A stretch of 14,019 bases of DNA. Origin: Alphaproteobacteria bacterium. GTDB lineage: Bacteria; Pseudomonadota; Alphaproteobacteria; Rickettsiales; UBA6187. How positions within the stretch are numbered: the first letter of the stretch is position 1; the number at the start of each line of letters is the position of its first letter. Location of the stretch: the NCBI GenBank assembly GCA_024280585.1, contig JAJRPW010000108.1, positions 1-14,019 on the forward strand, in the 5' to 3' direction. This document shows positions 1-6,994 of this stretch, piece after piece. The notes under the pieces were generated by a model that saw only the letters and a program-made list of their open reading frames with translations, had not been told where the DNA came from and searched no databases. Made by a program: the position numbers and the translations under genes.

Positions 1-633
1 TATTATTGACTCATCAATCTGGACTTCATTGGTTGGCGAGGCATCAAGCCCGGTTTTTACGATGGCTTCAAATTCTTCCTTGTTATAAGCAACACCGCCG
101 CCAGAACCGCCAAGGGTAAATGATGGGCGGATAATTGCAGGAAGGCCAACATAATCCAACGCCTCCAGAGCTTCTTCTATGCTGCAAACAACGCGGTTTT
201 TAGGACATTCCAGGCCGATTTTGGCCATAGCATCATTGAATAAACGTCTGTTTTCCGCTTTTTCAATTACATCCGGTTTTGCACCTATTAATTCTACGCC
301 GTATTTATCCAAAATGCCCTGGTGGGCAAGATCCATTGCGCAGTTTAAAGCTGTTTGACCGCCGACAGTTGGCAAAATCGCATCGGGCTTTTCTTTTGCT
401 ATGATTTTTTCAACGATCTCAGGGGTTATCGGTTCGATATAAGTTGCATCTGCCAAACCCGGGTCGGTCATTATGGTTGCCGGGTTAGAGTTAACCAATA
501 TGACTCTATAGCCCTCTGCCTTTAGCACCTGGCAGGCTTGCGTTCCTGAATAATCAAATTCACAAGCCTGGCCAATCACAATAGGACCTGCGCCAATGAT
601 TAGGATGGATTTTATATCGGTTCTTTTAGGCAT
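1..633 (-). CDS. carB: Carbamoyl-phosphate synthase large subunit, N-terminal part (cut by window start)
   Basis: This is the first 211 residues of the large subunit of carbamoyl-phosphate synthase, which uses ammonia from the CarA glutaminase plus bicarbonate and two ATP to make carbamoyl phosphate for pyrimidines and arginine. The start MPKRTDIKSILIIGAGPIVI is the classic CarB N-terminus (pre-ATP-grasp fold). It is followed by GQACEFDYSG, the VNSNPATIMTDP stretch and, near residue 170-185, the ATP-grasp loop RPSFTLGGSGGG. The ATG at 633 is preceded by a GGA core about 8 nt upstream, which lies inside the last codons of the HEPN gene; that gene's stop codon (636-638) is only 2 nt away, so translation is probably coupled. 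The rest of the protein (about 860 more residues in the family) lies beyond position 1. Identification is secure. Confidence 0.97.
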   Translation of the reverse strand, partial: MPKRTDIKSILIIGAGPIVIGQACEFDYSGTQACQVLKAEGYRVILVNSNPATIMTDPGLADATYIEPITPEIVEKIIAKEKPDAILPTVGGQTALNCAMDLAHQGILDKYGVELIGAKPDVIEKAENRRLFNDAMAKIGLECPKNRVVCSIEEALEALDYVGLPAIIRPSFTLGGSGGGVAYNKEEFEAIVKTGLDASPTNEVQIDESII

Positions 634-635
634 TG

Positions 636-1004
636 TTAGTTTCCGGTGTTTAGTTTATCTAACACAAATTTAAATTCTTTTGCATATTCGGGAATGTTTT
701 TATATATCTTGAGTGCCTTCTCTTCATCATATTCGTGGGAAGTGTCGTTGCGGTCACCCCTCATTTTATCCCAGACTTCTAGGCCTCTTATAATTCCATA
801 CTGCCCAGATTTTTTTATTGCTTCCTTTGGATTATTTGCTACTACGTTAATTTCTCGTAGATTGGCTTCCAGTGCTTTTTTACATATTTCATAGGTAAAT
901 TCAAAACGCTTAATGCACACATCTAGTTTAAATTCATTAGAATCAGGGCTATCTAAGGCTTCCTGCAGTCTTGTTAAAGCTTTTTCAAAATTATGCGTTT
1001 TCAT
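636..1004 (-). CDS. HEPN-domain protein, HI0074/HepT-like (putative toxin of an MNT/HEPN pair)
   Basis: A 122-aa all-helical protein of the HEPN superfamily, related to the 'nucleotidyltransferase substrate-binding' proteins typified by HI0074. Residues 85-92 read RNDTSHEY, which fits the R-x4-H-x-Y motif of HepT-type toxins. In studied HepT proteins the Arg and His form an RNase site and the Tyr is AMPylated by the partner MntA. Here R85, H90 and Y92 are all present. I chose the ATG at 1004, which has AAGG 9 nt upstream; an in-frame TTG at 1013 would add three residues. The gene overlaps the upstream nucleotidyltransferase by 14 nt and ends 2 nt before carB. Toxin function is inferred from family and motif; a non-toxic accessory role, as first proposed for HI0074, remains possible. 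Confidence 0.85.
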   Translation of the reverse strand: MKTHNFEKALTRLQEALDSPDSNEFKLDVCIKRFEFTYEICKKALEANLREINVVANNPKEAIKKSGQYGIIRGLEVWDKMRGDRNDTSHEYDEEKALKIYKNIPEYAKEFKFVLDKLNTGN

Positions 1005-1314
1005 ATAAAACAACCTTTTCTTTATCGATAAAATTTTTAAATTCAGCCCCTATGTCGCCATAATCAACCAAATCAATATCAAGGAATGTATCAGCTACTT
1101 CTGATACTATAGCTTTAACAACCCTTCTGTGCATAATATCATCATCACTATAACTAATTGCCAGGTCAATATCTGAATTTTTCCAATGGTCACCTCTTGC
1201 CCGGCTGCCAAAAAGATAAATGGCACTAACATAAGGCAGCTCAGCTATCGCATCGAAAAACCGGAAATGTTGGAGTCCGCCTTTTTCTAGTGTTTGTTCG
1301 TTGATTTTTGACAT
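991..1314 (-). CDS. Minimal nucleotidyltransferase (MNT), MntA-like putative antitoxin
   Basis: A 107-aa minimal nucleotidyltransferase of the DNA polymerase beta superfamily. The signature runs from G36-S37 through ten residues to D48-I49-D50, exactly the GS-x10-DxD pattern of MntA antitoxins. A later DIDLVD stretch (residues 79-84) supplies the third acidic residue, D81. The family transfers AMP to the partner HEPN protein, which neutralises it (type VII toxin-antitoxin). The ATG at 1314 lies 5 nt after the carA stop and has an AGCAGG ribosome binding site overlapping the end of carA. The 3' end overlaps the HEPN gene by 14 nt. All catalytic positions appear intact, so it is probably active. 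The substrate and the antitoxin role are inferred from the pairing, not visible directly. Confidence 0.87.
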   Translation of the reverse strand: MSKINEQTLEKGGLQHFRFFDAIAELPYVSAIYLFGSRARGDHWKNSDIDLAISYSDDDIMHRRVVKAIVSEVADTFLDIDLVDYGDIGAEFKNFIDKEKVVLYENA

Positions 1315-1319
1315 ATTCG

Positions 1320-2489
1320 TTACCTGCTGTAATTCTCCATCATCTCCACAAATCTTTCAAATAAATAATAACTATCATGCGGGCCAGGGGAGCTTTCAGG
1401 GTGATATTGCACTGAAAATACTGGTTTTGTCTTTGATTTTATCCCTTCGATCGTATCGTCAAATAAGGATAAATGGGTTATTTCCACATCATCTGGCAAT
1501 GCATTTTTCGTCACCACAAAACCATGATTCTGGCTGGTTATCTCGACATTCTTTGTGTAAAGATCCTGTACTGGATGGTTGCTGCCTCTGTGACCTTGGT
1601 GCATTTTTGTGGTTGTGCAACCAAGAGCCTGGGAAATTAATTGATGACCTAAGCATATGCCGAATATAGGAGTGCCGCTTGCGATTAGCTTTTTTATCTC
1701 CACAATAGCGTATTTACCTGTTGCCGCCGGGTCACCCGGGCCATTTGACAGAAAAATGCCGTCTGGATTTAGCTTTAAAATTTCTTCGGCGCTAGTTCTT
1801 GCCGGGACGACCGTCACGTCACAACCAACTTCAGCCAGGCAACGCAAAATATTTAATTTTGCGCCGTAATCAATGGCTACTACTTTGAATTTATAATCGC
1901 TTTGCTTGCTGTGGCCTTTGCTAAGCTGCCATTTCTTTTGATCCCATTTGTGCTTTTGCGCGCAAGTTACATCTGCGGCAAGCTCCATGCCCTTTAATGA
2001 TGGCGCTTCATTCGTTTTTTCAATTAGCACACCTACATTCAGCTCGCTTTTCTTTGTAAAATAACAAATGGCTACGTTCTGTGCGCCGTGCGTTCTTATA
2101 TAACGGGTGATAGCTCTTGTATCCACGCCACAAATGCCTGTTAGCTTATGCTCTATAAGAAAGTCATTTAAATGGCTTTCCTGCCTGAAATTAGATGGGG
2201 AGGTTATATTCTCTCGGATAATAAGGCCTTTTGCTGAAGGAGCAGTGGATTCCATATCCTCTTCATTTATGCCGACATTGCCGATATGAGGGAATGTGAA
2301 AGTTATAATCTGGCCGGCATATGAAAGGTCGGTTAGTGTTTCCTGATAACCAGTTAAACCCGTATTAAAGCAAATTTCACCTATTACAGTTCCAATTTTG
2401 CCGATACCATAACCAAAAAATACCTTGCCATCCGCCATTACTAAGGCGGCCGTAGCTTTTTTGGGAACCGTTATGTCAGTTTTTATCAT
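1320..2489 (-). CDS. carA: Carbamoyl-phosphate synthase small subunit (glutamine amidotransferase)
   Basis: Full-length (389 aa) small subunit that hydrolyses glutamine and channels ammonia to CarB. The N-terminal CPSase_sm_chain domain contains FNTGLTGYQETLTDLSYAGQ (about residues 41-60) and the GICGVDTRAITRYIR stretch. The C-terminal class I amidotransferase domain has the nucleophile Cys279 in GICLGHQ, with GHRGSNHPV just after, and the His363/Glu365 pair in QYHPESSPGP. I prefer the ATG at 2489; an in-frame TTG at 2495 would add two residues. AAGAGA lies upstream of both. It is the first gene of the operon carA-MNT-HEPN-carB: the next start codon is 5 nt beyond its stop, whereas carB normally follows carA directly or nearby. 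No catalytic residue is missing. Confidence 0.97.
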   Translation of the reverse strand: MIKTDITVPKKATAALVMADGKVFFGYGIGKIGTVIGEICFNTGLTGYQETLTDLSYAGQIITFTFPHIGNVGINEEDMESTAPSAKGLIIRENITSPSNFRQESHLNDFLIEHKLTGICGVDTRAITRYIRTHGAQNVAICYFTKKSELNVGVLIEKTNEAPSLKGMELAADVTCAQKHKWDQKKWQLSKGHSKQSDYKFKVVAIDYGAKLNILRCLAEVGCDVTVVPARTSAEEILKLNPDGIFLSNGPGDPAATGKYAIVEIKKLIASGTPIFGICLGHQLISQALGCTTTKMHQGHRGSNHPVQDLYTKNVEITSQNHGFVVTKNALPDDVEITHLSLFDDTIEGIKSKTKPVFSVQYHPESSPGPHDSYYLFERFVEMMENYSR

Positions 2490-2511
2490 TTTCAAGCTTT
2501 CTCTTGGTATC

Positions 2512-2530
2512 CTGCGGACAAATCCCGCAG
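2512..2530. repeat. Short inverted repeat upstream of carA
   Basis: CTGCGG at 2512-2517 and CCGCAG at 2525-2530 form a 6-bp GC-rich stem with a 7-nt loop, 23 nt upstream of the carA ATG. It overlaps the expected transcription start of the candidate carA promoter, so it could be a 5'-leader hairpin or an operator. The stem sequence echoes the arms of the palindrome at 2648-2707 and may be a degenerate relic of the same repeat family. Function is unknown. Confidence 0.45.
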
Positions 2531-2559
2531 AACCTATGGAAAAGCTGATTATATGTCAA
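2531..2559 (-). promoter_or_regulatory. Candidate sigma70 promoter of the car operon
   Basis: On the minus strand a perfect -35 hexamer TTGACA (2559-2554) is followed after 17 nt by TAGGTT (2536-2531), which predicts a start near 2524 and a leader of about 35 nt to carA. The -10 box is weak. A TATAAT lies immediately after the -35 (2553-2548) but lacks a good -35 of its own. Assignment is by pattern and position only. Confidence 0.4.
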
Positions 2560-2647
2560 GAATAATCTATTTACTTTCCAGGGCAAACGCATCTAAATAT
2601 TCTTGGCAAAGAAAAACGGAGGTTTTGTAGTTAAACAGGAGCAGAAA

Positions 2648-2707
2648 AGTTCGTCATACTGCGGTCAAGCCACAGGATGACGGAATATAACCGCAGTATG
2701 ACGAACT
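2648..2707. repeat. Palindromic intergenic element with 18-bp perfect arms
   Basis: AGTTCGTCATACTGCGGT (2648-2665) is repeated as its exact reverse complement at 2690-2707, around a 24-nt centre. The centre holds a third, two-mismatch copy of the arm core (CCACAGGATGACG, 2670-2682) that can pair with the left arm, so two mutually exclusive hairpins are possible. On the minus strand the hairpin is followed by TTTTC and lies 74 nt past the stop of the 626-aa gene, so it might also serve as a weak terminator. The form suggests a dispersed bacterial palindromic repeat rather than a gene-specific signal, but no second full copy is present in this window. The remainder of the 2490-2780 region shows only the carA promoter candidate and a small hairpin. 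Confidence 0.8.
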
Positions 2708-2780
2708 CAAACATCTTTGTTTAGTAGCAAAAACATCAGTATAATTTAGATGAGGCCGCTCTGATCTCGTGACAAAAACT

Positions 2781-4661
2781 TTATAGACTTCTTTCGACAG
2801 TGTCGCTACGCTCTCTTTCAACTCTTTCTACGAAAGTCTCGGCAGGCAATCTTTTAAATCCGTTTTTAACAAATTTAAACGCCTTGCTTACTGCCTCTTT
2901 TACTTTCGCAAACAAGCTCTTGGTAACAGTTGCCTGGACAAGATTATCTTCAGTTATAGCCTTTACAGGGTCATTTATAACGCCGCTATTCTGGCTAAAA
3001 TCAGAAGATTCATAAGCACCTTTAATTTCAGTAACGCTATCATCATCAAGGCTGACTTCGGACCATCCGACAACCAAAGTCTCCTTTTTATCCAAATCTT
3101 TTTGATATGATTTTGCAATTTTTTTAAGACTGCGCGCCTGCCCCTTTGCTGCCACAACCTCCTCAGACTCCACATAATTCTTGCCCGGATTCATGGCTTT
3201 AAAACTTTCTTCCAGGTTAATCATAGATAATTTCAAACCATCGATACGACCGCCAACATCCCCTGCCAGATATCCACCAGCGGTACCTAACTCCTGGATT
3301 ATAATATCCTCTTTGGGAAGCTTATATGAATAGGCTGCAAGCATTAAATCAATGCCCTCAACAAGAGTTTCCCGATCTAATTCTTCTATATAATTATTAT
3401 TAAGCCTACCTTTCTCGTAGATATCTCTATATCCATGATTACCATCCTCTGGCAATGTATTTACCACGCTGTTGCTCATTAAAGACTCATAGATACTTTG
3501 CAAATCTTTTTGAGAGAGAGCGCCTAAATCCGGCTTTTGGCCATTACATGCAATTTTATAACAAGATTTGAAGCAAGCCGTAATAGATTCAGGCTTTGTA
3601 GCCAGGTCTGGAGCCATTTTCAGGAATAGAGCCACCTCACTAGCCGCTTGGTTATATTTACTTTCGTGTTTGTTATATTCACGCTCGTGCCATTTATTCA
3701 AAACCTGCTCTGAAAGATTTTCAAGATTTTCTTTCGGTGAGTTTATAGCAAATTTTATTGTGTCTGAATCCTTAACACGCTGAGCTGCATTGCTGATAGT
3801 ACGACCAATATCGCCGGCCAAATCTTCATTATCCGCAAAAGATGTTGTTTCATCAAATTTAACAGATTGCTCTAAAGACTCTGCAATTTCCTGTACATAA
3901 TATTTAGACACATTTTTTTGTATAAGATCAGTACCCTTATTTTTAGCTTCCGGCCGGATGTTCTCTTCCAATTCTTCAGTTATAATATTTTTGAAATCCT
4001 GCTTTTGCTGGTCATCCAGAGATTCATATTTTGGCAGTTTAGCAACTATGTCCAACACGACATCGCTAATGGCGACAAAGCCATATTCCGCAGGGTGATC
4101 AACAATATCCGTCATAACCTTAGCTACGCTAGCTGATTTTTCTACCGTTTTTTGATTTTTGGCCGCTTTAGCTACCAAATCAATCAATGTTTCAACTTCA
4201 TCATGCTCACTTTCAGGCAAAGCATCTTTAAAGATGGCTAATAATTCATCTTTATTTTCAGAAGAAGGTTCAAAGCTGTCCTGAAACTCTTTTGTACAAA
4301 TATTTTTAGTGAAGATTTCATCTCTTTTTTTACTGCCAACATTAGTGTTGTTATAGAAAAAATCAGCGAATGCATCTACTGCATGTTGAGTGTTTTGCTG
4401 CGCAGGAAACCAGGAAGGCATCTTCGATACAATACCAGCAAACCCCATCAAATCGCCCTGATGTAGAAGGCCATACGCCATTTCTTCGTATTGAGTTGCA
4501 TTAAAAAAGCCATCTGCATAACGATAAAAAATCGTATTACGTCCTATATCAGGATCGTTAGGGCCGGTTATATATTTATCGCGGGCGAAGCCAGGCTTGT
4601 TTTCCGCCGTTTTATTTGTGTTTCTTGTTCCTCTGGTTACTCTTACTGAACTACTACGCAT
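2781..4661 (-). CDS. Hypothetical 626-aa soluble, helix-rich protein (family not recognised)
   Basis: I do not recognise this protein. It has no signal peptide and no membrane segment. The first 30 residues are basic and rich in Ser, Thr and Asn, so probably disordered. The body looks mostly alpha-helical and acidic. Visible features are a Cys cluster (C363, C367, C372), a Gly-rich stretch AGGYLAGDVGGRIDG near residues 461-475, and a basic amphipathic C-terminus (about 582-612) ending in an Arg/Glu-rich tail, VERVERERSDTVERSL. The ATG at 4661 is backed by a strong GGAG site 7 nt upstream and a good promoter, so the gene is probably expressed. It is monocistronic: carA lies about 290 nt downstream across a palindrome. 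A cytosolic structural or regulatory role, or a secreted effector, would both fit; nothing in the sequence decides. Confidence 0.8.
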   Translation of the reverse strand: MRSSSVRVTRGTRNTNKTAENKPGFARDKYITGPNDPDIGRNTIFYRYADGFFNATQYEEMAYGLLHQGDLMGFAGIVSKMPSWFPAQQNTQHAVDAFADFFYNNTNVGSKKRDEIFTKNICTKEFQDSFEPSSENKDELLAIFKDALPESEHDEVETLIDLVAKAAKNQKTVEKSASVAKVMTDIVDHPAEYGFVAISDVVLDIVAKLPKYESLDDQQKQDFKNIITEELEENIRPEAKNKGTDLIQKNVSKYYVQEIAESLEQSVKFDETTSFADNEDLAGDIGRTISNAAQRVKDSDTIKFAINSPKENLENLSEQVLNKWHEREYNKHESKYNQAASEVALFLKMAPDLATKPESITACFKSCYKIACNGQKPDLGALSQKDLQSIYESLMSNSVVNTLPEDGNHGYRDIYEKGRLNNNYIEELDRETLVEGIDLMLAAYSYKLPKEDIIIQELGTAGGYLAGDVGGRIDGLKLSMINLEESFKAMNPGKNYVESEEVVAAKGQARSLKKIAKSYQKDLDKKETLVVGWSEVSLDDDSVTEIKGAYESSDFSQNSGVINDPVKAITEDNLVQATVTKSLFAKVKEAVSKAFKFVKNGFKRLPAETFVERVERERSDTVERSL

Positions 4662-4698
4662 ATTATTTCTCCATTTTCTTTTGCTTTTAAGTGAGGGA

Positions 4699-4727
4699 AT
4701 TGTAACATATTATTATGTATATAGCAA
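4699..4727 (-). promoter_or_regulatory. Sigma70-like promoter of the 626-aa hypothetical gene
   Basis: On the minus strand TTGCTA (4727-4722), a 17-nt spacer and TACAAT (4704-4699) precede the gene by a suitable distance. They predict a 5' leader of about 30 nt that contains the GGAG ribosome binding site at 4672-4669. The spacer is very AT-rich. Confidence 0.6.
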
Positions 4728-4758
4728 GGGAGTTGTTGTCAGGGCAAAATAGTTAATT

Positions 4759-4902
4759 TAGGACTTACGCATGACGAGTATTTTTGATTTGTTTTTAGGC
4801 GAAAATGTTCTAAAAAGCGGAGTGTACACGAAGTACATGAGCATTTTTAGGTTATTTTTAACGACAAAACAAACAAAAAGACGACTTCATAAGTAAGTCC
4901 TA
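4759..4902. repeat. 144-bp MITE-like imperfect palindrome
   Basis: The ends are TAGGACTTAC (4759-4768) and its exact complement GTAAGTCCTA (4893-4902). The element is roughly self-complementary along its whole length: CTAAAAA tracts lie on both sides, and it is centred on TGTAC (4823-4827) / GTACA (4833-4837) about a 5-nt core. If the outer TA is a duplicated target site, the inverted ends are GGACTTAC and the element resembles a non-autonomous IS630/Tc1-mariner-type MITE. It encodes no plausible protein. It fills most of the divergent region between the 626-aa gene and the histidine kinase. The motif ACTTACGC occurs at its left end (4763-4770) and again just beyond its right end (4907-4914). 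Confidence 0.75.
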
Positions 4903-4903
4903 G

Positions 4904-4932
4904 TTTACTTACGCCAACATATAAATTATACA
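4904..4932 (+). promoter_or_regulatory. Candidate promoter of the histidine kinase gene
   Basis: TTTACT (4904-4909), a 17-nt spacer and TATACA (4927-4932) lie immediately beyond the end of the palindromic element. The -10 box ends 7 nt before the kinase ATG and no Shine-Dalgarno sequence is visible, so the mRNA would be leaderless or nearly so. Pattern-based call. Confidence 0.45.
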
Positions 4933-4939
4933 TTAAACC

Positions 4940-6994
4940 ATGATAAAAAATCTTAAAATCACTACAAAAATACTGATAATCATAGTGCTTACAGCCTTAA
5001 TTTGTGGAACGGCTGTTGGTATTACCAGCTATAACCAAAGCAAAACCACATTATTTACATCTGTTGGGAACAAATTTACAGCACTTTTGCAAGCCCAAAG
5101 CATAAGCCTGCATGATTATTTAACATTGGTCAGGGAAGATTTGAAATTAATCGCAGCAAATGAAACAACGATAGAATCTGCCAAGGGTTTTATACAGGCC
5201 TGGGATAGAATATCTGGCGAAGCGAAGGATGTGCTACAAAAATATTATATAAAAAACAACCCCTTTCCGGCAGGGGAAAAAGAGCTTTTCAACGGTGGTG
5301 ATGAGCGTTTTTTGTATAATAAACGTCATAAAAAATATCACCCATGGTTTAGAAGGCTAATAAAAGAGCGAGGATATCATGATATCGGTATTTTTGATCT
5401 GAAGGGCAATTTAGTGTACAGCGCGCTAAAAGAAGGCGGGTTTGCTACAAATTTTCTAAACGGCGAGCTGAAAGACACAGAGGTTGCTAAAATCTACAAA
5501 AATGCACTAAATGAAGATAGTCAGCATAGATTATATTACGCACCATTCACAATGTATGGCTCTGGCAATAAAGCTCCGGCCAGTTTTATCGCCACGCAGA
5601 TTTTATCACCAAAAGGCGACTTAATCGGCATTATAGCCTTTCAAATTCCCATTGACCGTATAAATAAAATTATGGATATCAGTGCTGGCTTAGGCAAAAC
5701 TGGCGAAATTTATATAGTTGGCTCCGACCATCTTATGTACAGCAATTCCAGATTCTCCTTTGAGGCAACTATTTTAGAAAAAACCGTTAACAATAAGCAG
5801 GTTAATCTGGCTCTGGCCGGGGAATCAGGAACGCTAATCGGCAGAGATTATCGTAATGTTGAAGTATTTGCTTTCTATAAGCCATTCAATTTTATGGATA
5901 AAACCTGGGCATTAATTGGAGAAATTGACATAGATGAAGTTCTTGTGCCGGTCAAAAAGATGCGCGATCATATAATAATTATCGTAATATTAATAGTGCT
6001 AATAGTATCCTTGATCGGCTCCTTTGCGGCAAAAATAATCACGAATCTTATTGATACGGCCATTGGCGATATCAAAAAGCTGGAAAAGGGCGATCGGGGA
6101 TTCGTTATAAAATATAATACAAGAAATGATGAAATTGGCGATATTGGCAAAGCTTTGAAATCATTTAAACAATCGATGATACGGGCTGAAAAACGTGATC
6201 AGGAATATCTGGAAAAGCTGAAAAAAGCACGGAAGAATGCCGAATATGCGAACAAAGCAAAAAGTGAATTTCTGGCTAATATGAGCCATGAACTACGAAC
6301 CCCTATGCATGCAATATTGAGCTTCACAAGGTTCTGCATTAAAGATGTGGCAAAAATTATCAAAACAAAGGGTATTGATCGGGATATTATAGATGAAATG
6401 CAATTAAATCTGGGCTCTATCGAAGATAGCGGCACAAGGCTGCTTGCGCTGATAAATAATTTGCTGGATTTGGAGAAGCTGGAATCCGGGAAAAAGGAGC
6501 TTGTGATCGAGCGAGCCGATATTTATCAGGTGATTGGGCAAACATGCCAGGTACTAAAGTCACTAATAGATAACAAAAAAATCAAACTTATTTGCGATAA
6601 GCCGGAATTTGATACTAATATCGACATGGATAAAGGGCAAATCATTCAAGTTGTTACCAATATTCTCTCCAACGCTGTTAAATTCACACCAGAAGGTAAG
6701 AAAATCTTGATATCCTGCGAGGAGAAGGCGGCAAATATTATTGTCAAAATCGAGGATGAGGGTGTTGGAATTCCAAAAGCGGAACTAAAAGATGTATTCG
6801 ATAAATTCATCCAAAGCAGTAAAACTAAGACCGGGTCAGGCGGAACAGGGCTGGGGCTGGCTATATGCAAGGAAATTATCGAATTGCATGGCGGAAAAAT
6901 CTGGGCAGAAAACTCCGACAAAGACGGTTCAGTCTTTACATTTACTATTCCTAAAAAACAAAAAGGCAGCAAAAATGACGGATCCAAAACCTAA
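4940..6994 (+). CDS. Membrane sensor histidine kinase (dCache-HAMP-HisKA-HATPase)
   Basis: A 684-aa sensor kinase. A membrane helix at about residues 10-30 is followed by a ~310-residue periplasmic region that looks like a double Cache sensor, including the GIFDLKGNLVYS stretch and a second lobe ending near WALIGEIDIDEVLVP. A second membrane helix (about 344-367), a HAMP domain and a short coiled coil lead to the HisKA domain with phospho-acceptor His450 in ANMSHELRTPMHAI. The ATPase domain has the N box (NILSNAVKF, N574/N578), G1 (DEGVG, 606-610), an F box (FDKF) and G2 (GGTGLGLAICKEI). It has no receiver domain of its own; the regulator gene overlaps its 3' end by 20 nt. The ligand cannot be told from sequence; Cache domains usually bind small metabolites. 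The ATG at 4940 has no Shine-Dalgarno sequence. Confidence 0.95.
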   Translation: MIKNLKITTKILIIIVLTALICGTAVGITSYNQSKTTLFTSVGNKFTALLQAQSISLHDYLTLVREDLKLIAANETTIESAKGFIQAWDRISGEAKDVLQKYYIKNNPFPAGEKELFNGGDERFLYNKRHKKYHPWFRRLIKERGYHDIGIFDLKGNLVYSALKEGGFATNFLNGELKDTEVAKIYKNALNEDSQHRLYYAPFTMYGSGNKAPASFIATQILSPKGDLIGIIAFQIPIDRINKIMDISAGLGKTGEIYIVGSDHLMYSNSRFSFEATILEKTVNNKQVNLALAGESGTLIGRDYRNVEVFAFYKPFNFMDKTWALIGEIDIDEVLVPVKKMRDHIIIIVILIVLIVSLIGSFAAKIITNLIDTAIGDIKKLEKGDRGFVIKYNTRNDEIGDIGKALKSFKQSMIRAEKRDQEYLEKLKKARKNAEYANKAKSEFLANMSHELRTPMHAILSFTRFCIKDVAKIIKTKGIDRDIIDEMQLNLGSIEDSGTRLLALINNLLDLEKLESGKKELVIERADIYQVIGQTCQVLKSLIDNKKIKLICDKPEFDTNIDMDKGQIIQVVTNILSNAVKFTPEGKKILISCEEKAANIIVKIEDEGVGIPKAELKDVFDKFIQSSKTKTGSGGTGLGLAICKEIIELHGGKIWAENSDKDGSVFTFTIPKKQKGSKNDGSKT

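Noticed and set aside
1301..1669. Open frame on the plus strand opposite carA and the MNT gene (122 codons)
   Set aside because: It lies antisense to clearly conserved coding sequence, has no recognisable domain and no convincing ribosome binding site.
2975..3175. Minus-strand alternative-frame open frame inside the 626-aa gene
   Set aside because: It overlaps the long gene on the same strand in another frame and has no start signal or recognisable content.
6792..6974. Upstream in-frame extension of the response regulator
   Set aside because: It would overlap the kinase's conserved G1/G2 region in another frame and lacks receiver-like sequence. The ATG at 6975 with AAGG gives a normal receiver N-terminus.
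6646..6987. Open frame on the minus strand inside the histidine kinase (113 codons)
   Set aside because: It is a shadow of the ATPase domain; its composition (Ser/Pro/Leu-rich) is typical of antisense translation.
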